Source of the DNA: Myxococcus stipitatus
GTDB lineage: Bacteria > Myxococcota > Myxococcia > Myxococcales > Myxococcaceae
Length of the DNA: 64,000 nt
NCBI RefSeq assembly: GCF_038561935.1
Contig: NZ_CP102770.1
Span: forward strand, 6,572,001 to 6,636,000
Direction: 5' to 3'
Shown one piece after another: positions 28,712 through 37,508 of the stretch. The position numbers and the translations under genes were made by a program. Numbering within the stretch: the first letter of the stretch is position 1; each line of letters begins with the position of its first letter. The notes beneath the pieces were generated by a model, which did no database searches, was not told the origin of the DNA, and was given only the letters and a program-made list of their open reading frames with translations.

Positions 28712-29833
28712 CTAGCGCAGGGGAGGCAGGAGGACGAACCGCCGAGCGGGCAACCGCCGGTAGTAGAATTCCTCCCGCCACGGGTATCTGAGTTCGTCTG
28801 AACTCAACAATCCAGCCTGGACCAGGGCGTCCAGACGCTCCGGCAGTTCCCCCCGTTCCAGAAGGAACACTTCCAGGGCGGACTCGATTCGGACGCGTTG
28901 GGCATCGGAAACATGACGCTGCGCCGCCGCGTCGGCGAAAGCCGTGGCTGCTCGCGTGTGCTCCGGCTCGGCGAGCGCCACCCGGGACACCACCACCGCC
29001 AGCGCCGCCAGGACGACCATGGTGGCCATCACCCGCCCCACCACGCCCACCATGCGGGAGACCAGCCGCTCCTCCCCCGGCGCGGGAGCTGGAGCCCCCT
29101 CGGGGTGGACGACGCGGACGTACTCGCCCCGAACCAGGTTGTGCAGGGCCTTGCAGGTCTCGAACTCCCCCAGGCAGCACACATCCACCAGCTTGCGCAG
29201 GTCGCGTCCGACCGCGATTTCATCGTAGACGCGGCGCTCGGTGCCACCGATGGAGCCCAGCTCTCCGCCCTCCTCGCCCTCGCGCGGGGGAGGCAGCGCC
29301 TTGAGGCGCTCGAAGGCGAGGTCGTCGCGGTGGATGGACTTCCGGATGACGGGCCACTCATCCACCATCCGGAAGCCTTCCATGAGCACCGTCTCGGCGC
29401 GCAGCGGATGGATGGCCTCCGCCTCGGGCTCCACCGGCCCCTGGATGAACTCGTAGGTGCCGGCCTTCCAGGTGAAGAGGCGGTAGAGCGTCTCCGTCGC
29501 CTGCAGCTGCATCATCGACTGGAAGCGGTCCGCGGTGAGCGCATGGCTGGAGACGAGCACATCCCCCAGCCGCTTGAGGGTGCGCCGCTGCGTCTCCAGC
29601 GCGGCCTCCAGCTGCGTCTCGGTGATGAGCTCGGCGCGCACCAGCATGGCGCCAATGAGGTCCTTGCGCTTCCGGGTGACGCTCTCGACCTTGATGATGT
29701 GGCCGTCCTGGAAGCCGATGCGCACCTCCTGGTCCTTGTTGTCCAGTTGGAGCGTGCCCGTCTTCTGCTGCTGCCCGATGAGCTGCAGGATGTCGCCGAT
29801 GCCGAAGTCCTTGAGGGTTCCTTTCAGGGACAT
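28712..29833 (-). CDS. DUF4388 domain protein with C-terminal membrane helix (373 aa)
   Basis: N-terminal DUF4388 domain, recognisable from MSLKGTLKDFGIGDILQLIG and GTLQLDNKDQEVRIGFQDG; a linked winged-helix-like segment follows (about 80-230). One transmembrane helix lies at about 275-295 and a short region of about 75 residues follows it. DUF4388 proteins are abundant in myxobacteria and linked to signalling and motility regulation; this one has no receiver domain. GGGGAG precedes ATG 29833. The gene starts 5 bases after the upstream membrane TPR gene, and phoH begins 15 bases beyond its opposite end in the coordinate sense. Confidence 0.78.
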   Translation of the reverse strand: MSLKGTLKDFGIGDILQLIGQQQKTGTLQLDNKDQEVRIGFQDGHIIKVESVTRKRKDLIGAMLVRAELITETQLEAALETQRRTLKRLGDVLVSSHALTADRFQSMMQLQATETLYRLFTWKAGTYEFIQGPVEPEAEAIHPLRAETVLMEGFRMVDEWPVIRKSIHRDDLAFERLKALPPPREGEEGGELGSIGGTERRVYDEIAVGRDLRKLVDVCCLGEFETCKALHNLVRGEYVRVVHPEGAPAPAPGEERLVSRMVGVVGRVMATMVVLAALAVVVSRVALAEPEHTRAATAFADAAAQRHVSDAQRVRIESALEVFLLERGELPERLDALVQAGLLSSDELRYPWREEFYYRRLPARRFVLLPPLR

Positions 29834-29838
29834 GGTCT

Positions 29839-32022
29839 CTACTCCCCTCGGCGCAGCCGGCGCAGGCCACGCAGCGACATCAGGTGGACGCCCACCAGCA
29901 ACACCACCGCCGGCACCAGCTTGAAGTACAGCGGCGCGTCTCCATACGGCGCTCGCACCAGGCCCTGGTGCAGCAGCGTCGCGGCCAGCGCGAACAAGAA
30001 GAGGAACGCGTAGAGCGCACCGCGCACCGCCCCTCCGGAGAAGACGTGTCCCGCGCCCGAGAGCACCGCCCCCACGGCGTAGGCCACGCGCCCCGCCCAG
30101 GCCTGGTGGCGCTCCACCTGGTCCGCCTTGCGCTGGCGCAGGTTCTGCGGAACCAGCCCTCGTCGCGAGAAGACGTTCACGCACTGGCCACACTGGGTTC
30201 CGCCGCTGACGAGCTCCGGATCACACCGCCGGCACACGGGCCGGCCGCACCGCTCACACCCGTTCGCCGCCTTCAGCTTCTCCGCCAGCATTCCCCAGAG
30301 GCCCAGCAGCACCGCCACCACCGCGGGAAGCGCCCAGGCCACCGGGCCCGGCGTCACCCCCGGCAACAGCCAGCGCCCCAGCTGCGCCTCCACGCGCTGG
30401 CCCGCCACGCGCCCATCCGCGAGCGACAGCCACTCCGACTCCGGCACCTGCGGGGACAACATCAGCAGGTTCAGCAGCAGCCGGTCATCCGGGGGGGGTT
30501 CGCGCAGCAGGAGCGAGCTGTCCAGCAACTGCGCGGAGGCCGTGGCCGTGGCCGCGCGATCCAGCTCCTTGCCCACTTCCTCGTCCGGGAGCGTCTTGGC
30601 CTTGCGCCGGTAGATCTGCGCGAGGTTGTAGTGGGGCGCGGCCATGTGGGGATCCGCCTGCGACGCCTGGACGTAGAGCTGCGCGGCCCCGTCCACGTCC
30701 CCCAACCCCACCAGCGTGTTGCCGAAGCGGGTCAACAGCCGCGCATCCCCGCTGCGCAGGGCCGAGGCCGCCTTGAAGTGAGTCCGCGCATCCTCGAGAA
30801 GCCCGCGCCGCGACTCGTAGTACCCCAGCGCCATCAGCTCCGCGTAGGTGGCCACGCGAGACTCCTGTCGGGCCTTGACGCGAGCCATCGCCCCTTCCGC
30901 GGACAAGCCACCGCGCTCCAGAACGAAGACGTCCTCGGCGGGAGTCCCGGCGAAGGCCGTCACCCGCGTGAGCTGTCCGGCCGCCAGCGGCGCGAGCCCC
31001 AACCCCGCGAGAAGGACGGCCGACAGCACCCGCTCACGTCGGGTGAGGTAGGGCACCACCACGGCCAGCAAGACGAGCAGCCGGGGCAACAGGCCCATTC
31101 CCACCGTCAGCACCAGGCCGAGCAGCAGCACGCCCAACACCCCCGACTGCCACCGGGCCACCGCGCGAGGGAGCAGGTGGTGGAAGTCATGCAGCGCGTA
31201 GCGCACCCGGCGCACGAACAGCAGGCCGATCAGGACCACCGCCGTCGCCGACCACGCCAGGAGCAGGAGCGAGCCCAGGTCCGCCAGCGCTGGCCCCCGG
31301 TAGCGTGGATCCAACGCCATGGACACGAAGGCCGCGCGGAGCTGCGCGAAGACCCGGCCCATCTGCTCGGGCGCGGCCAGCGCGTAGAGCTCCGCCAATT
31401 CGAAGCGCGCCTGAGGCAGCCTGGGCGACAGCTCCACGGCCAGCTCCGCCAGGTGGAGGGCCCCCGCCGTGTCCCCTGCCCGCCCGCGCACGCCCGCCTC
31501 GCGCACGAAGCCCACGCTGATGGGCTCGAAGTCCGCCGCCAACAACTCCTGCCTCAGCGTCGCCAGCTCCCGCTGCGCCTTCTCCGCCGAGGCCGAGTCA
31601 TTCGTCGCCCGGGCCTTGCGCCATCGGTCCCAGACCTGGAGCACCTCGGCATCCGACATGCGCGGCACCAGCACGGGGCTCAACACGGGCCGTGGCGGGA
31701 CGACGACGGGAGCGGCGCCCCCGGCCTGGGGCGGCTGGGTGCCTCCCGTCGGGCGCGCCTGGGCCGACGGAGCCTCCTCCTTGGCCTTGGCCCCTCGCGG
31801 TGACTTGCGGGGCGCCTCGTCGCGCTCGAGCTCATCGTCGTCGGGCGCACCCGCGTCGTCCGCCTCCTGGCTGTCCAGGGGCTCCTCCTGGAGGTCGGGC
31901 TCGAGCGGACCTGGATCCACCTCCTGGAGGCGCGTGGGCGCTTCGAGCTGCGCGGATGCCAACGCCGGAGTCAGGAGTAGGAGGCCCCAGAGGAGCAAGG
32001 CGGCAAGCGGGAGGCGGATCAT
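29839..32022 (-). CDS. Exported TPR / zinc-ribbon membrane protein (727 aa)
   Basis: A signal peptide or first helix (MIRLPLAALLLWG to ALASA) is followed by an acidic Pro-rich linker (about 30-120), TPR-like helices (about 125-260), a membrane block (about 270-370), more TPR repeats (about 400-540), a helix near 565-590, a zinc-ribbon-like Cys cluster (CERCGRPVCRRC and CGQC) and a C-terminal membrane block. I recognise no named family. The TPR parts suggest a scaffold for protein complexes in the envelope. It is divergently transcribed from the MazG gene (145 bases between starts). Confidence 0.72.
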   Translation of the reverse strand: MIRLPLAALLLWGLLLLTPALASAQLEAPTRLQEVDPGPLEPDLQEEPLDSQEADDAGAPDDDELERDEAPRKSPRGAKAKEEAPSAQARPTGGTQPPQAGGAAPVVVPPRPVLSPVLVPRMSDAEVLQVWDRWRKARATNDSASAEKAQRELATLRQELLAADFEPISVGFVREAGVRGRAGDTAGALHLAELAVELSPRLPQARFELAELYALAAPEQMGRVFAQLRAAFVSMALDPRYRGPALADLGSLLLLAWSATAVVLIGLLFVRRVRYALHDFHHLLPRAVARWQSGVLGVLLLGLVLTVGMGLLPRLLVLLAVVVPYLTRRERVLSAVLLAGLGLAPLAAGQLTRVTAFAGTPAEDVFVLERGGLSAEGAMARVKARQESRVATYAELMALGYYESRRGLLEDARTHFKAASALRSGDARLLTRFGNTLVGLGDVDGAAQLYVQASQADPHMAAPHYNLAQIYRRKAKTLPDEEVGKELDRAATATASAQLLDSSLLLREPPPDDRLLLNLLMLSPQVPESEWLSLADGRVAGQRVEAQLGRWLLPGVTPGPVAWALPAVVAVLLGLWGMLAEKLKAANGCERCGRPVCRRCDPELVSGGTQCGQCVNVFSRRGLVPQNLRQRKADQVERHQAWAGRVAYAVGAVLSGAGHVFSGGAVRGALYAFLFLFALAATLLHQGLVRAPYGDAPLYFKLVPAVVLLVGVHLMSLRGLRRLRRGE

Positions 32023-32167
32023 CCAGGGCTGGGATGATAGGCGACCCTGGCCCGGGCACGAAAGGAACGACACCTCCCAGGTCCACTCCCGCCTTTCCCG
32101 GATGCGGCCGGGGGGCCGCGTGTTAGAGGAACTCACGCCGGGGGAGCACCCCCACACGGAGGGACAC

Positions 32168-33355
32168 GTGAACGAAATGGGGACCCCTGGGGCGGAGCTG
32201 GAACGTCTGGTGGACATCATGCGGAGGCTGCGCGCCGAGGGCGGCTGCCCCTGGGACCGGGAGCAGGACCTGCGCTCCCTGCGGCCCTACCTGGTCGAGG
32301 AGGCCTTCGAGGTCCTGGACGAGATGGACCGGGTGGCCCAGGGCGGCCCCTGGCACCCGCTCTGCGAGGAGCTGGGCGACCTGCTCTTCCAGATTGTCTT
32401 CCATGCCCAGCTCGCCTCGGAGCTGGGCGAGTTCACCATGGCCGACGTCAGCAAGGCCATCAGCGACAAGATCACCAGCCGACACCCGCACGTCTTCGGC
32501 GAGAAGCAGGTCCAGGTGGATGGCGCCGAGCAGGTGCTGGCCAACTGGGCGAAGCTCAAGGCCGAGGAGCGCAAGCGCAAGACGGGCAAGGAGGGCTCGG
32601 TCCTCGACGGAGTCCCCACGGCCGCCCCCGCCCTGCTGCGCGCCGAGCGCCTCACGGAGAAGGCCAGCCGCATCGGCTTCGACTGGCCGGACCTCGCGGG
32701 CGTGCGTGGAAAGCTGGCCGAGGAGCTGGCCGAGCTGGACGCCGCCATCGCCACCGGGGAGCGCGACGCCATCGAGCACGAGCTGGGGGACGTCCTGTTC
32801 TCGCTCGCCAACCTCGCGCGCTTCGTGAAGACGCCCGCCGAGGACGCGCTGCGCATGGCCATCCGCCGCTTCACGGCGCGCTTCCAGCACATCGAGTCCG
32901 CCCTGCACGACGAGGGCGTCCCCTTCGGCGGCGCCACCCTGGAGCACATGGAGCGGCACTGGCAGGCCGCCAAGGCCCAGGAGAAGGCCCTGCCGCCGCC
33001 CAGGTCGCTGCCCCGCGCGCCCCTCGCCACCCTCCGCCTGGGCGTCTCCAACCTCGAGGCCCAACGGGCCTTCTGGGACTCGGTGGCCACCACCCTGGGC
33101 TGGAGCACCTCCCGCTCGGAGCCCGACACGGCCCGGTACGACAGCGGCTCGGTGCGCCTGGTGTTCCACCGCGCGGAGCACCCCGCCTCGGGGGCCACCT
33201 TCACGCTGGAGGCCCCTTCCACCCTGGCCGTGGCCCGGCTGCGGCAGGTGATGGAGCAGGCCCACCCCCGCTCCGTCGTGGATTCCGCCCCCGGACACCT
33301 GACTTTCCGTGATCCAGCCGGCCTGATGTGGGAATACACCCCCATCGCCGGATGA
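32168..33355 (+). CDS. mazG: MazG nucleoside triphosphate pyrophosphohydrolase fused to a VOC-like domain (395 aa)
   Basis: Two MazG repeats occupy about 1-265. The first has GCPWDREQDLRSLRPYLVEE and EELGDLLFQIVFHAQ, the second ELAELDAAIATGERDAIEHE and GDVLFSLANLARF; the acidic metal-binding residues are kept. MazG removes aberrant or excess NTPs. Residues about 285-395 resemble a single vicinal-oxygen-chelate (glyoxalase/bleomycin-resistance) module, with LRLGVSNLEAQRAFWDSV at its start and FRDPAGLMWEYTP at its end. Usual MazG is about 265 residues. The start GTG 32168 has GGAGG five bases upstream; ATG 32177 is an alternative. Confidence 0.88.
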   Translation: MNEMGTPGAELERLVDIMRRLRAEGGCPWDREQDLRSLRPYLVEEAFEVLDEMDRVAQGGPWHPLCEELGDLLFQIVFHAQLASELGEFTMADVSKAISDKITSRHPHVFGEKQVQVDGAEQVLANWAKLKAEERKRKTGKEGSVLDGVPTAAPALLRAERLTEKASRIGFDWPDLAGVRGKLAEELAELDAAIATGERDAIEHELGDVLFSLANLARFVKTPAEDALRMAIRRFTARFQHIESALHDEGVPFGGATLEHMERHWQAAKAQEKALPPPRSLPRAPLATLRLGVSNLEAQRAFWDSVATTLGWSTSRSEPDTARYDSGSVRLVFHRAEHPASGATFTLEAPSTLAVARLRQVMEQAHPRSVVDSAPGHLTFRDPAGLMWEYTPIAG

Positions 33356-33380
33356 TTTTGCCCCCGCGCAGGCGGCTGAT

Positions 33381-33414
33381 CGCAGCCAGAGTCCAGAAAA
33401 CCCTGCTGGCTGCG
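33381..33414 (+). terminator. Inverted repeat between mazG and rpsT
   Basis: Nine-base perfect arms CGCAGCCAG (33381-33389) and CTGGCTGCG (33406-33414) with a 16-base loop, starting 26 bases after the mazG stop and ending 10 bases before the candidate -35 box of rpsT. No T run follows. It could end mazG transcription or be a protein-binding site; the sequence does not decide. Confidence 0.45.
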
Positions 33415-33424
33415 CACGCCCGCC

Positions 33425-33453
33425 TTGACGCTTTCGAGGCGTCGCAGTAAGGA
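33425..33453 (+). promoter_or_regulatory. Candidate housekeeping promoter of rpsT
   Basis: TTGACG (33425-33430), a 17-base spacer and TAAGGA (33448-33453). The -35 box is close to consensus, the -10 only partly. It would give a leader of about 35 bases before the TTG start at 33496, with T-rich sequence that is unusual for this GC-rich region. Confidence 0.5.
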
Positions 33454-33495
33454 CGGCCCCCTCTTTTTAGCCTGCCTTTTGCTTGGAGATTTCTC

Positions 33496-33768
33496 TTGGC
33501 CAACACCAAGTCCGCAGAGAAGCGTTACCGTCAGTCCGAGAAGCGCCGCGCCCGGAACGTCACCGTCCGCACCGAGGTCAAGAACGCGGTGAAGTCCGCC
33601 CGTGAGGCCATTGGCACCAAGGACGCCGCCAAGAAGACGGACGCGGTCAAGGCGGCCTCCAAGGCGCTGAACAAGGCCGCCTCCAAGGGCGTGCTGCACA
33701 AGCGCACCGCTTCGCGCCGCATCTCGCGCCTCGCCAAGGCCGCCGCCAAGAGCGCGCGCCAGGCCTGA
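33496..33768 (+). CDS. rpsT: Small ribosomal subunit protein bS20 (90 aa)
   Basis: Highly basic three-helix S20 protein that binds 16S rRNA during 30S assembly. Conserved features are MANTKSAEKRYRQSEKRR at the N-terminus (initiated at TTG) and HKRTASRRISRLAKA at the C-terminus. The start is TTG 33496 with GGAG at 33485-33488. E. coli rpsT also begins with UUG, where the weak start supports autoregulation, so the rare start looks functional. Length matches the family. It appears monocistronic. Confidence 0.96.
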   Translation: MANTKSAEKRYRQSEKRRARNVTVRTEVKNAVKSAREAIGTKDAAKKTDAVKAASKALNKAASKGVLHKRTASRRISRLAKAAAKSARQA

Positions 33769-33776
33769 TGCACCCA

Positions 33777-33796
33777 GGGGACTTCTCGAAGTCCCC
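33777..33796 (+). terminator. Terminator hairpin after rpsT
   Basis: GGGGACTT (33777-33784) and AAGTCCCC (33789-33796) form an eight-base stem with loop CTCG, eight bases after the rpsT stop. It also sits just beyond the stop of the convergent lptE gene (33842) and may serve both directions. Confidence 0.7.
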
Positions 33797-33841
33797 TCGC
33801 AGGCTCAGAAGCAGGCTCGCTGGGAGGAGGTGCTCGCCTCC

Positions 33842-34363
33842 TCACCAGGCGTTGGCCAGCCGATCAAACCCGTCGCGCATCAACACCGCTGCCAGCCGGT
33901 CCATGGCGGCCTGACGATTCGCTTCCGCCTCGAGGACGTCGCCACTTCCCGGCAGATAGTCCTCGGTGCCGAAGACGACCGTCTCCTGGGGCTGCTGCCC
34001 TTCCTTCACCCACCGCAGCCGCACCTGCGCATGGACGCGGAAGAAGCGCCCGACAATCGTCGGCGAGCTCCACACCTGCAGCACCGTCCCCTCCACCTTC
34101 GCGTCGCAGGACGTCCCGGCGCCGAGCTTCCCCACCCGCGTCAGCTCCTGGCGCAGGTAGCGCGTGAAGAGCGTCTCCAGCGCGGGCTCCGGCGTTTCAT
34201 TGGTGAAGATGGGAGCGCACACCGTCTTCGCGCCGCCGGGCAGCCCCTCGCCCCGAGGCGTGAAGCGGTAACCACATCCCGAGGAGAGCACCAGGCACGT
34301 CCCTCCGCCCAGCAGCACGGCCAGACGGAGACGCCGTGAGGCGGACCTGAAGGGAAGCAACAT
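33842..34363 (-). CDS. lptE: LPS-assembly lipoprotein LptE (173 aa)
   Basis: Signal sequence with lipobox LSSGC, followed by the family opening GYRFTPRGEGLPGG and IFTNETPEPALETLFTRYLRQEL cut into its recognisable halves IFTNETPEP and LFTRYLRQEL. LptE is the outer-membrane lipoprotein that plugs LptD during LPS insertion; LptD is not in the window. Length 173 is normal. It lies 31 bases downstream of the zinc-ribbon protein gene and close to leuS, as in many proteobacteria where lptE follows leuS. Confidence 0.88.
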   Translation of the reverse strand: MLLPFRSASRRLRLAVLLGGGTCLVLSSGCGYRFTPRGEGLPGGAKTVCAPIFTNETPEPALETLFTRYLRQELTRVGKLGAGTSCDAKVEGTVLQVWSSPTIVGRFFRVHAQVRLRWVKEGQQPQETVVFGTEDYLPGSGDVLEAEANRQAAMDRLAAVLMRDGFDRLANAW

Positions 34364-34394
34364 GCGCGGCACCCTACCCGGCCGCGCCCCTCCG

Positions 34395-34994
34395 TCAAGC
34401 GCGAGGCCCCTCGGGAGGCTCCGACGACAGAGGGAGTGGCGCCGCCCCGTCCGCGTCCCGCACCACGACGTCCCGCGCCCGCAGCGCCTGGGCCAGCGAC
34501 CGCCAGGCAGCCAGGAGCTTCGCGTCCCGCTCCGAGCCCCTCCGGGCCAGGCCCAGCGACCAGCGGACACTCGCGCCCGAGGCCACCTCGAGCACCAGGG
34601 CATGCACCCGGCACACGGCGGCCAGCAACACGCCCACCCCCGCGAGCCCGAAGGCCACGACCTTGAGCGCGAGGCTGGAGGCCACCACGCCCAGCACTCC
34701 AAAGGCCGTCAGCAGCAGCGCCTCGAAGAAGGGGCGGGACTCCAGCGTCAGCGCGCGGAGCTGGGCGAGCTCCACCACGCTGGGCGAAATCCCCGGGGCG
34801 ATGCGGTAGGTGAGCCGCCCGTGGTCCCCTTCGAGGGAGTGCCCCGCGCCCAGGTCCACCGAGACGAAGGGACCCGAGGGCGCGGGGGGCACGGGCGCCT
34901 CCGGGAGCGAGGCGCCACAGACATTGCACCGGGGGCCACCCGCCGGTTGGGGGTGGCCACACGTGGGGCACATGACGAGGACCTCGGTGGGCAC
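34395..34994 (-). CDS. Zinc-ribbon membrane protein of unknown function (199 aa)
   Basis: N-terminal zinc ribbon with CPTCG and CNVCG, a short Pro-rich linker, and two adjacent hydrophobic helices (about 88-125). The remaining C-terminal 70 residues are soluble. No family is recognised. Two starts are possible: GTG 34994, with GAGGA five bases upstream, and ATG 34973, with GAGG eight bases upstream, which would begin directly before the ribbon. It lies between leuS and lptE on the same strand, 12 bases after the leuS stop. Confidence 0.72.
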   Translation of the reverse strand: MPTEVLVMCPTCGHPQPAGGPRCNVCGASLPEAPVPPAPSGPFVSVDLGAGHSLEGDHGRLTYRIAPGISPSVVELAQLRALTLESRPFFEALLLTAFGVLGVVASSLALKVVAFGLAGVGVLLAAVCRVHALVLEVASGASVRWSLGLARRGSERDAKLLAAWRSLAQALRARDVVVRDADGAAPLPLSSEPPEGPRA

Positions 34995-35006
34995 CCGGGT
35001 CCTCGC

Positions 35007-37508
35007 TCAGCCGACGACGAAGTTCACCAGGCGCTTGGGCACGAAGACGAACTTGCGCACCGTCTTGCCGGTGATGGCGGCCTGGACCCGCTCATCCGCC
35101 TCCGCCGCGGCGCGAACGTCCGCCTCCACCGCGTTGGCGGGCACTTGAATCTCCGCGCGCAGCTTGCCGTTCACCTGCACCGCGTAGGGGATGACGTCAT
35201 CCACCACCAGCGCGGGGTCGAAGTCCGGCCAGGGCTGGGCCACGGTGAGCTCCTTGCTCCCGTACGCCTCCGCGATTTCATCCGCGATGTGCGGAGCGAA
35301 GGGCGTGAGCATCGCCGACAGGAGCCGCACCGCCTCCGCCATGGCCGCCTTCTCCGCGGGCGTCTCGGGCGTGCCCGCGGCGTAGAGCGCGTTGACGCAC
35401 TCCATGGTGCCGGCGATGGCCGTGTTGAACGACAGCCGCTCGATGGCCTCGCTCACGCGCTTGAGGCCCTTGTGCGCGGCGCGGCGGATCTCCAGCGCCT
35501 TGCCCTCGAAGGGGCCCGAGTGGGTGGCACCGGCCACCGCGGCGTGGTGCGTGGACGCCAACGTCCAGACGCGCTTGAGGAAGCGGAACACGCCCTCCAC
35601 CTGGTCGTCGGACCAGTCGAAGTCGCGCTCGGGAGGACCCGCGAACATCACGTAGGCCCGGGCCGTGTCCGCGCCGTACTTCTGGACGATGGAGGCGGGC
35701 GCCACCACGTTGCCCCAGCGCTTGGACATCTTGCGGCCATCCGGACCGTTGACGATGCCCTGCGTGATCAAGCGCGTGACGGGCTCGTCCACCGGGCTCA
35801 ACCCCAACAGCTTCATCACGCGGGTCCAGAACCGGAAGTAGAGCAGGTGCATCACCGCGTGCTCGGGCCCGCCCACGTAGATGTCCACGGGAAGGAAGCG
35901 CTGGGCCTCCTTCGGGTCGAACGGCGCGGCGTCGTAGTGCGGCGACAGGTAGCGCGCGAAGTACCAGCAGGAGTCGACGAAGGTGTCCATCGTCTCCGCC
36001 TCACGCCGGGCGGGACCGCCGCACTTCGGGCACGTCGTGTTCACCCACGAGGGCACCTTGGCCAGCGGGGGCTCGCCCTTGCCGGTGAGCACCTCCTGGA
36101 CGTCGATTTCCGGCAGGCGCACCGGCAGCTGCTCCACCGGCACGGGAATGCCCTGGCGCTCCGGGTCGCACTTCTCGCAGTAGACGATGGGGATGGGCGT
36201 GCCCCAGTAGCGCTGGCGGCTGAAGCCCCAGTCCTTCTGGCGGTACGTAACCGTGACCTTGCCCCGGCCGTCCTGCTCCAGCTTCTTCGCCATCTCCTGG
36301 CGAGCCACCTCGGACGTCTTCCCGGTGTACTCACCCGAGTCCACCAGCACGCCGTACTCGGTGAACGCGGCCTCCAGCGCCTCGCCCGCGGGGAGCTTGT
36401 CGCCCGTGGCCGGCTGGATGACGACCTTCACCGGCAACGCGTACTTGCGCGCGAAGGAGAAGTCCCGCTCGTCGTGCGCGGGCACGCTCATCACCGCGCC
36501 GGTGCCGTAGTCGCTCAACACGAAGTTGGCGATCCAGATGGGGACCTGCTGGCCCGTGAACGGGTTGATGGCGTGGGCGCCGGTGAAGACCCCCTCCTTC
36601 TCCGTCCCCTCCCCCATCCGCTCCGTCTTGGACTGCGCCGCCATGCGCTTGACGAAGGCCGCGACCTCCGCGCGCCGCTCCGGCGTCGTCACCTGGTCCA
36701 CCAGCTTGTGGTCCGGCGCGAGCACCACGTAGGTGCAGCCGTAGATGGTGTCCAGGCGCGTGGTGAAGACACGCAGGGAGGCGTCATGCCCCTGGACGCG
36801 GAAGTCCGCCTCGGCACCGTCCGAGCGGCCAATCCAGTTGCGCTGCATGGAGGTGATGCGGTCCGGCCACTCCTTGAGGGTGTCCAGCGAGGACAGCAGG
36901 TCCTGCGAGAAGCGGGTGATGCGGAACGCCCACTCGGGCATCTCCTTGTCCACCACCGGCGACGAGCAGCGCTCGCAGACGCCGTCCTTCACCTGCTCGT
37001 TGGCGATGACGGTGTGGCAGCCCGTGCACCAGTTCACCTTGCTGAAGCGGCGATAGACGAGCCCGCGATCCAGCATCTGGATGAAGAACCACTGGTTCCA
37101 GCGGTAGTACTCGGGCGCGCTGGTGTTGACCTCGCGCTCCCAGTCGTAGCTGTAGCCCAGGCTCTTCATCTCCTTCTTGAAGGAGACGATGTTCTCCGCG
37201 GTGCGGACGGCCGGGTGAACCCCTTCCTTGATGGCCGCGTTCTCCGCGGGCAACCCGAAGGCGTCCCACCCCATGGGGTGCAGCACGTCATATCCGCGCA
37301 TCAGGAAGTAGCGCGCGTACACATCCCCGATGAGGTAGTTGCGCACATGCCCCATGTGCATCTTGCCACTGGGGTACGGCAGCATCTCGAGCACGTACTT
37401 CTTGGGTGCGCCCGGGCGCTTACCCGCCCGGAAGATGCCGGCCTCGTCCCAACGGGCCTGCCACTTACCTTCAATCGCCTGGGGCTCGTAACGCTCGTTC
37501 ATCGCCAT
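35007..37508 (-). CDS. leuS: Leucyl-tRNA synthetase (833 aa)
   Basis: Class I LeuRS charging tRNA-Leu. HIGH signature region PYPSGKMHMGHVRNYLIGD, editing domain (CP1, about 220-420, with TTRLDTIYGCTYVVLAP and GTGAVMSVPAHDERD), zinc-ribbon-like CPKCGG, and GRKMSKRWGN as the KMSKS loop. Length is that of a bacterial LeuRS. The start at ATG 37508 (MAMNERYEPQAIEGKWQ) has GAGG 10 bases upstream; ATG 37502 is in frame too. In-frame sequence further upstream is rich in Gly, Pro and Arg and is not coding. Confidence 0.97.
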   Translation of the reverse strand: MAMNERYEPQAIEGKWQARWDEAGIFRAGKRPGAPKKYVLEMLPYPSGKMHMGHVRNYLIGDVYARYFLMRGYDVLHPMGWDAFGLPAENAAIKEGVHPAVRTAENIVSFKKEMKSLGYSYDWEREVNTSAPEYYRWNQWFFIQMLDRGLVYRRFSKVNWCTGCHTVIANEQVKDGVCERCSSPVVDKEMPEWAFRITRFSQDLLSSLDTLKEWPDRITSMQRNWIGRSDGAEADFRVQGHDASLRVFTTRLDTIYGCTYVVLAPDHKLVDQVTTPERRAEVAAFVKRMAAQSKTERMGEGTEKEGVFTGAHAINPFTGQQVPIWIANFVLSDYGTGAVMSVPAHDERDFSFARKYALPVKVVIQPATGDKLPAGEALEAAFTEYGVLVDSGEYTGKTSEVARQEMAKKLEQDGRGKVTVTYRQKDWGFSRQRYWGTPIPIVYCEKCDPERQGIPVPVEQLPVRLPEIDVQEVLTGKGEPPLAKVPSWVNTTCPKCGGPARREAETMDTFVDSCWYFARYLSPHYDAAPFDPKEAQRFLPVDIYVGGPEHAVMHLLYFRFWTRVMKLLGLSPVDEPVTRLITQGIVNGPDGRKMSKRWGNVVAPASIVQKYGADTARAYVMFAGPPERDFDWSDDQVEGVFRFLKRVWTLASTHHAAVAGATHSGPFEGKALEIRRAAHKGLKRVSEAIERLSFNTAIAGTMECVNALYAAGTPETPAEKAAMAEAVRLLSAMLTPFAPHIADEIAEAYGSKELTVAQPWPDFDPALVVDDVIPYAVQVNGKLRAEIQVPANAVEADVRAAAEADERVQAAITGKTVRKFVFVPKRLVNFVVG

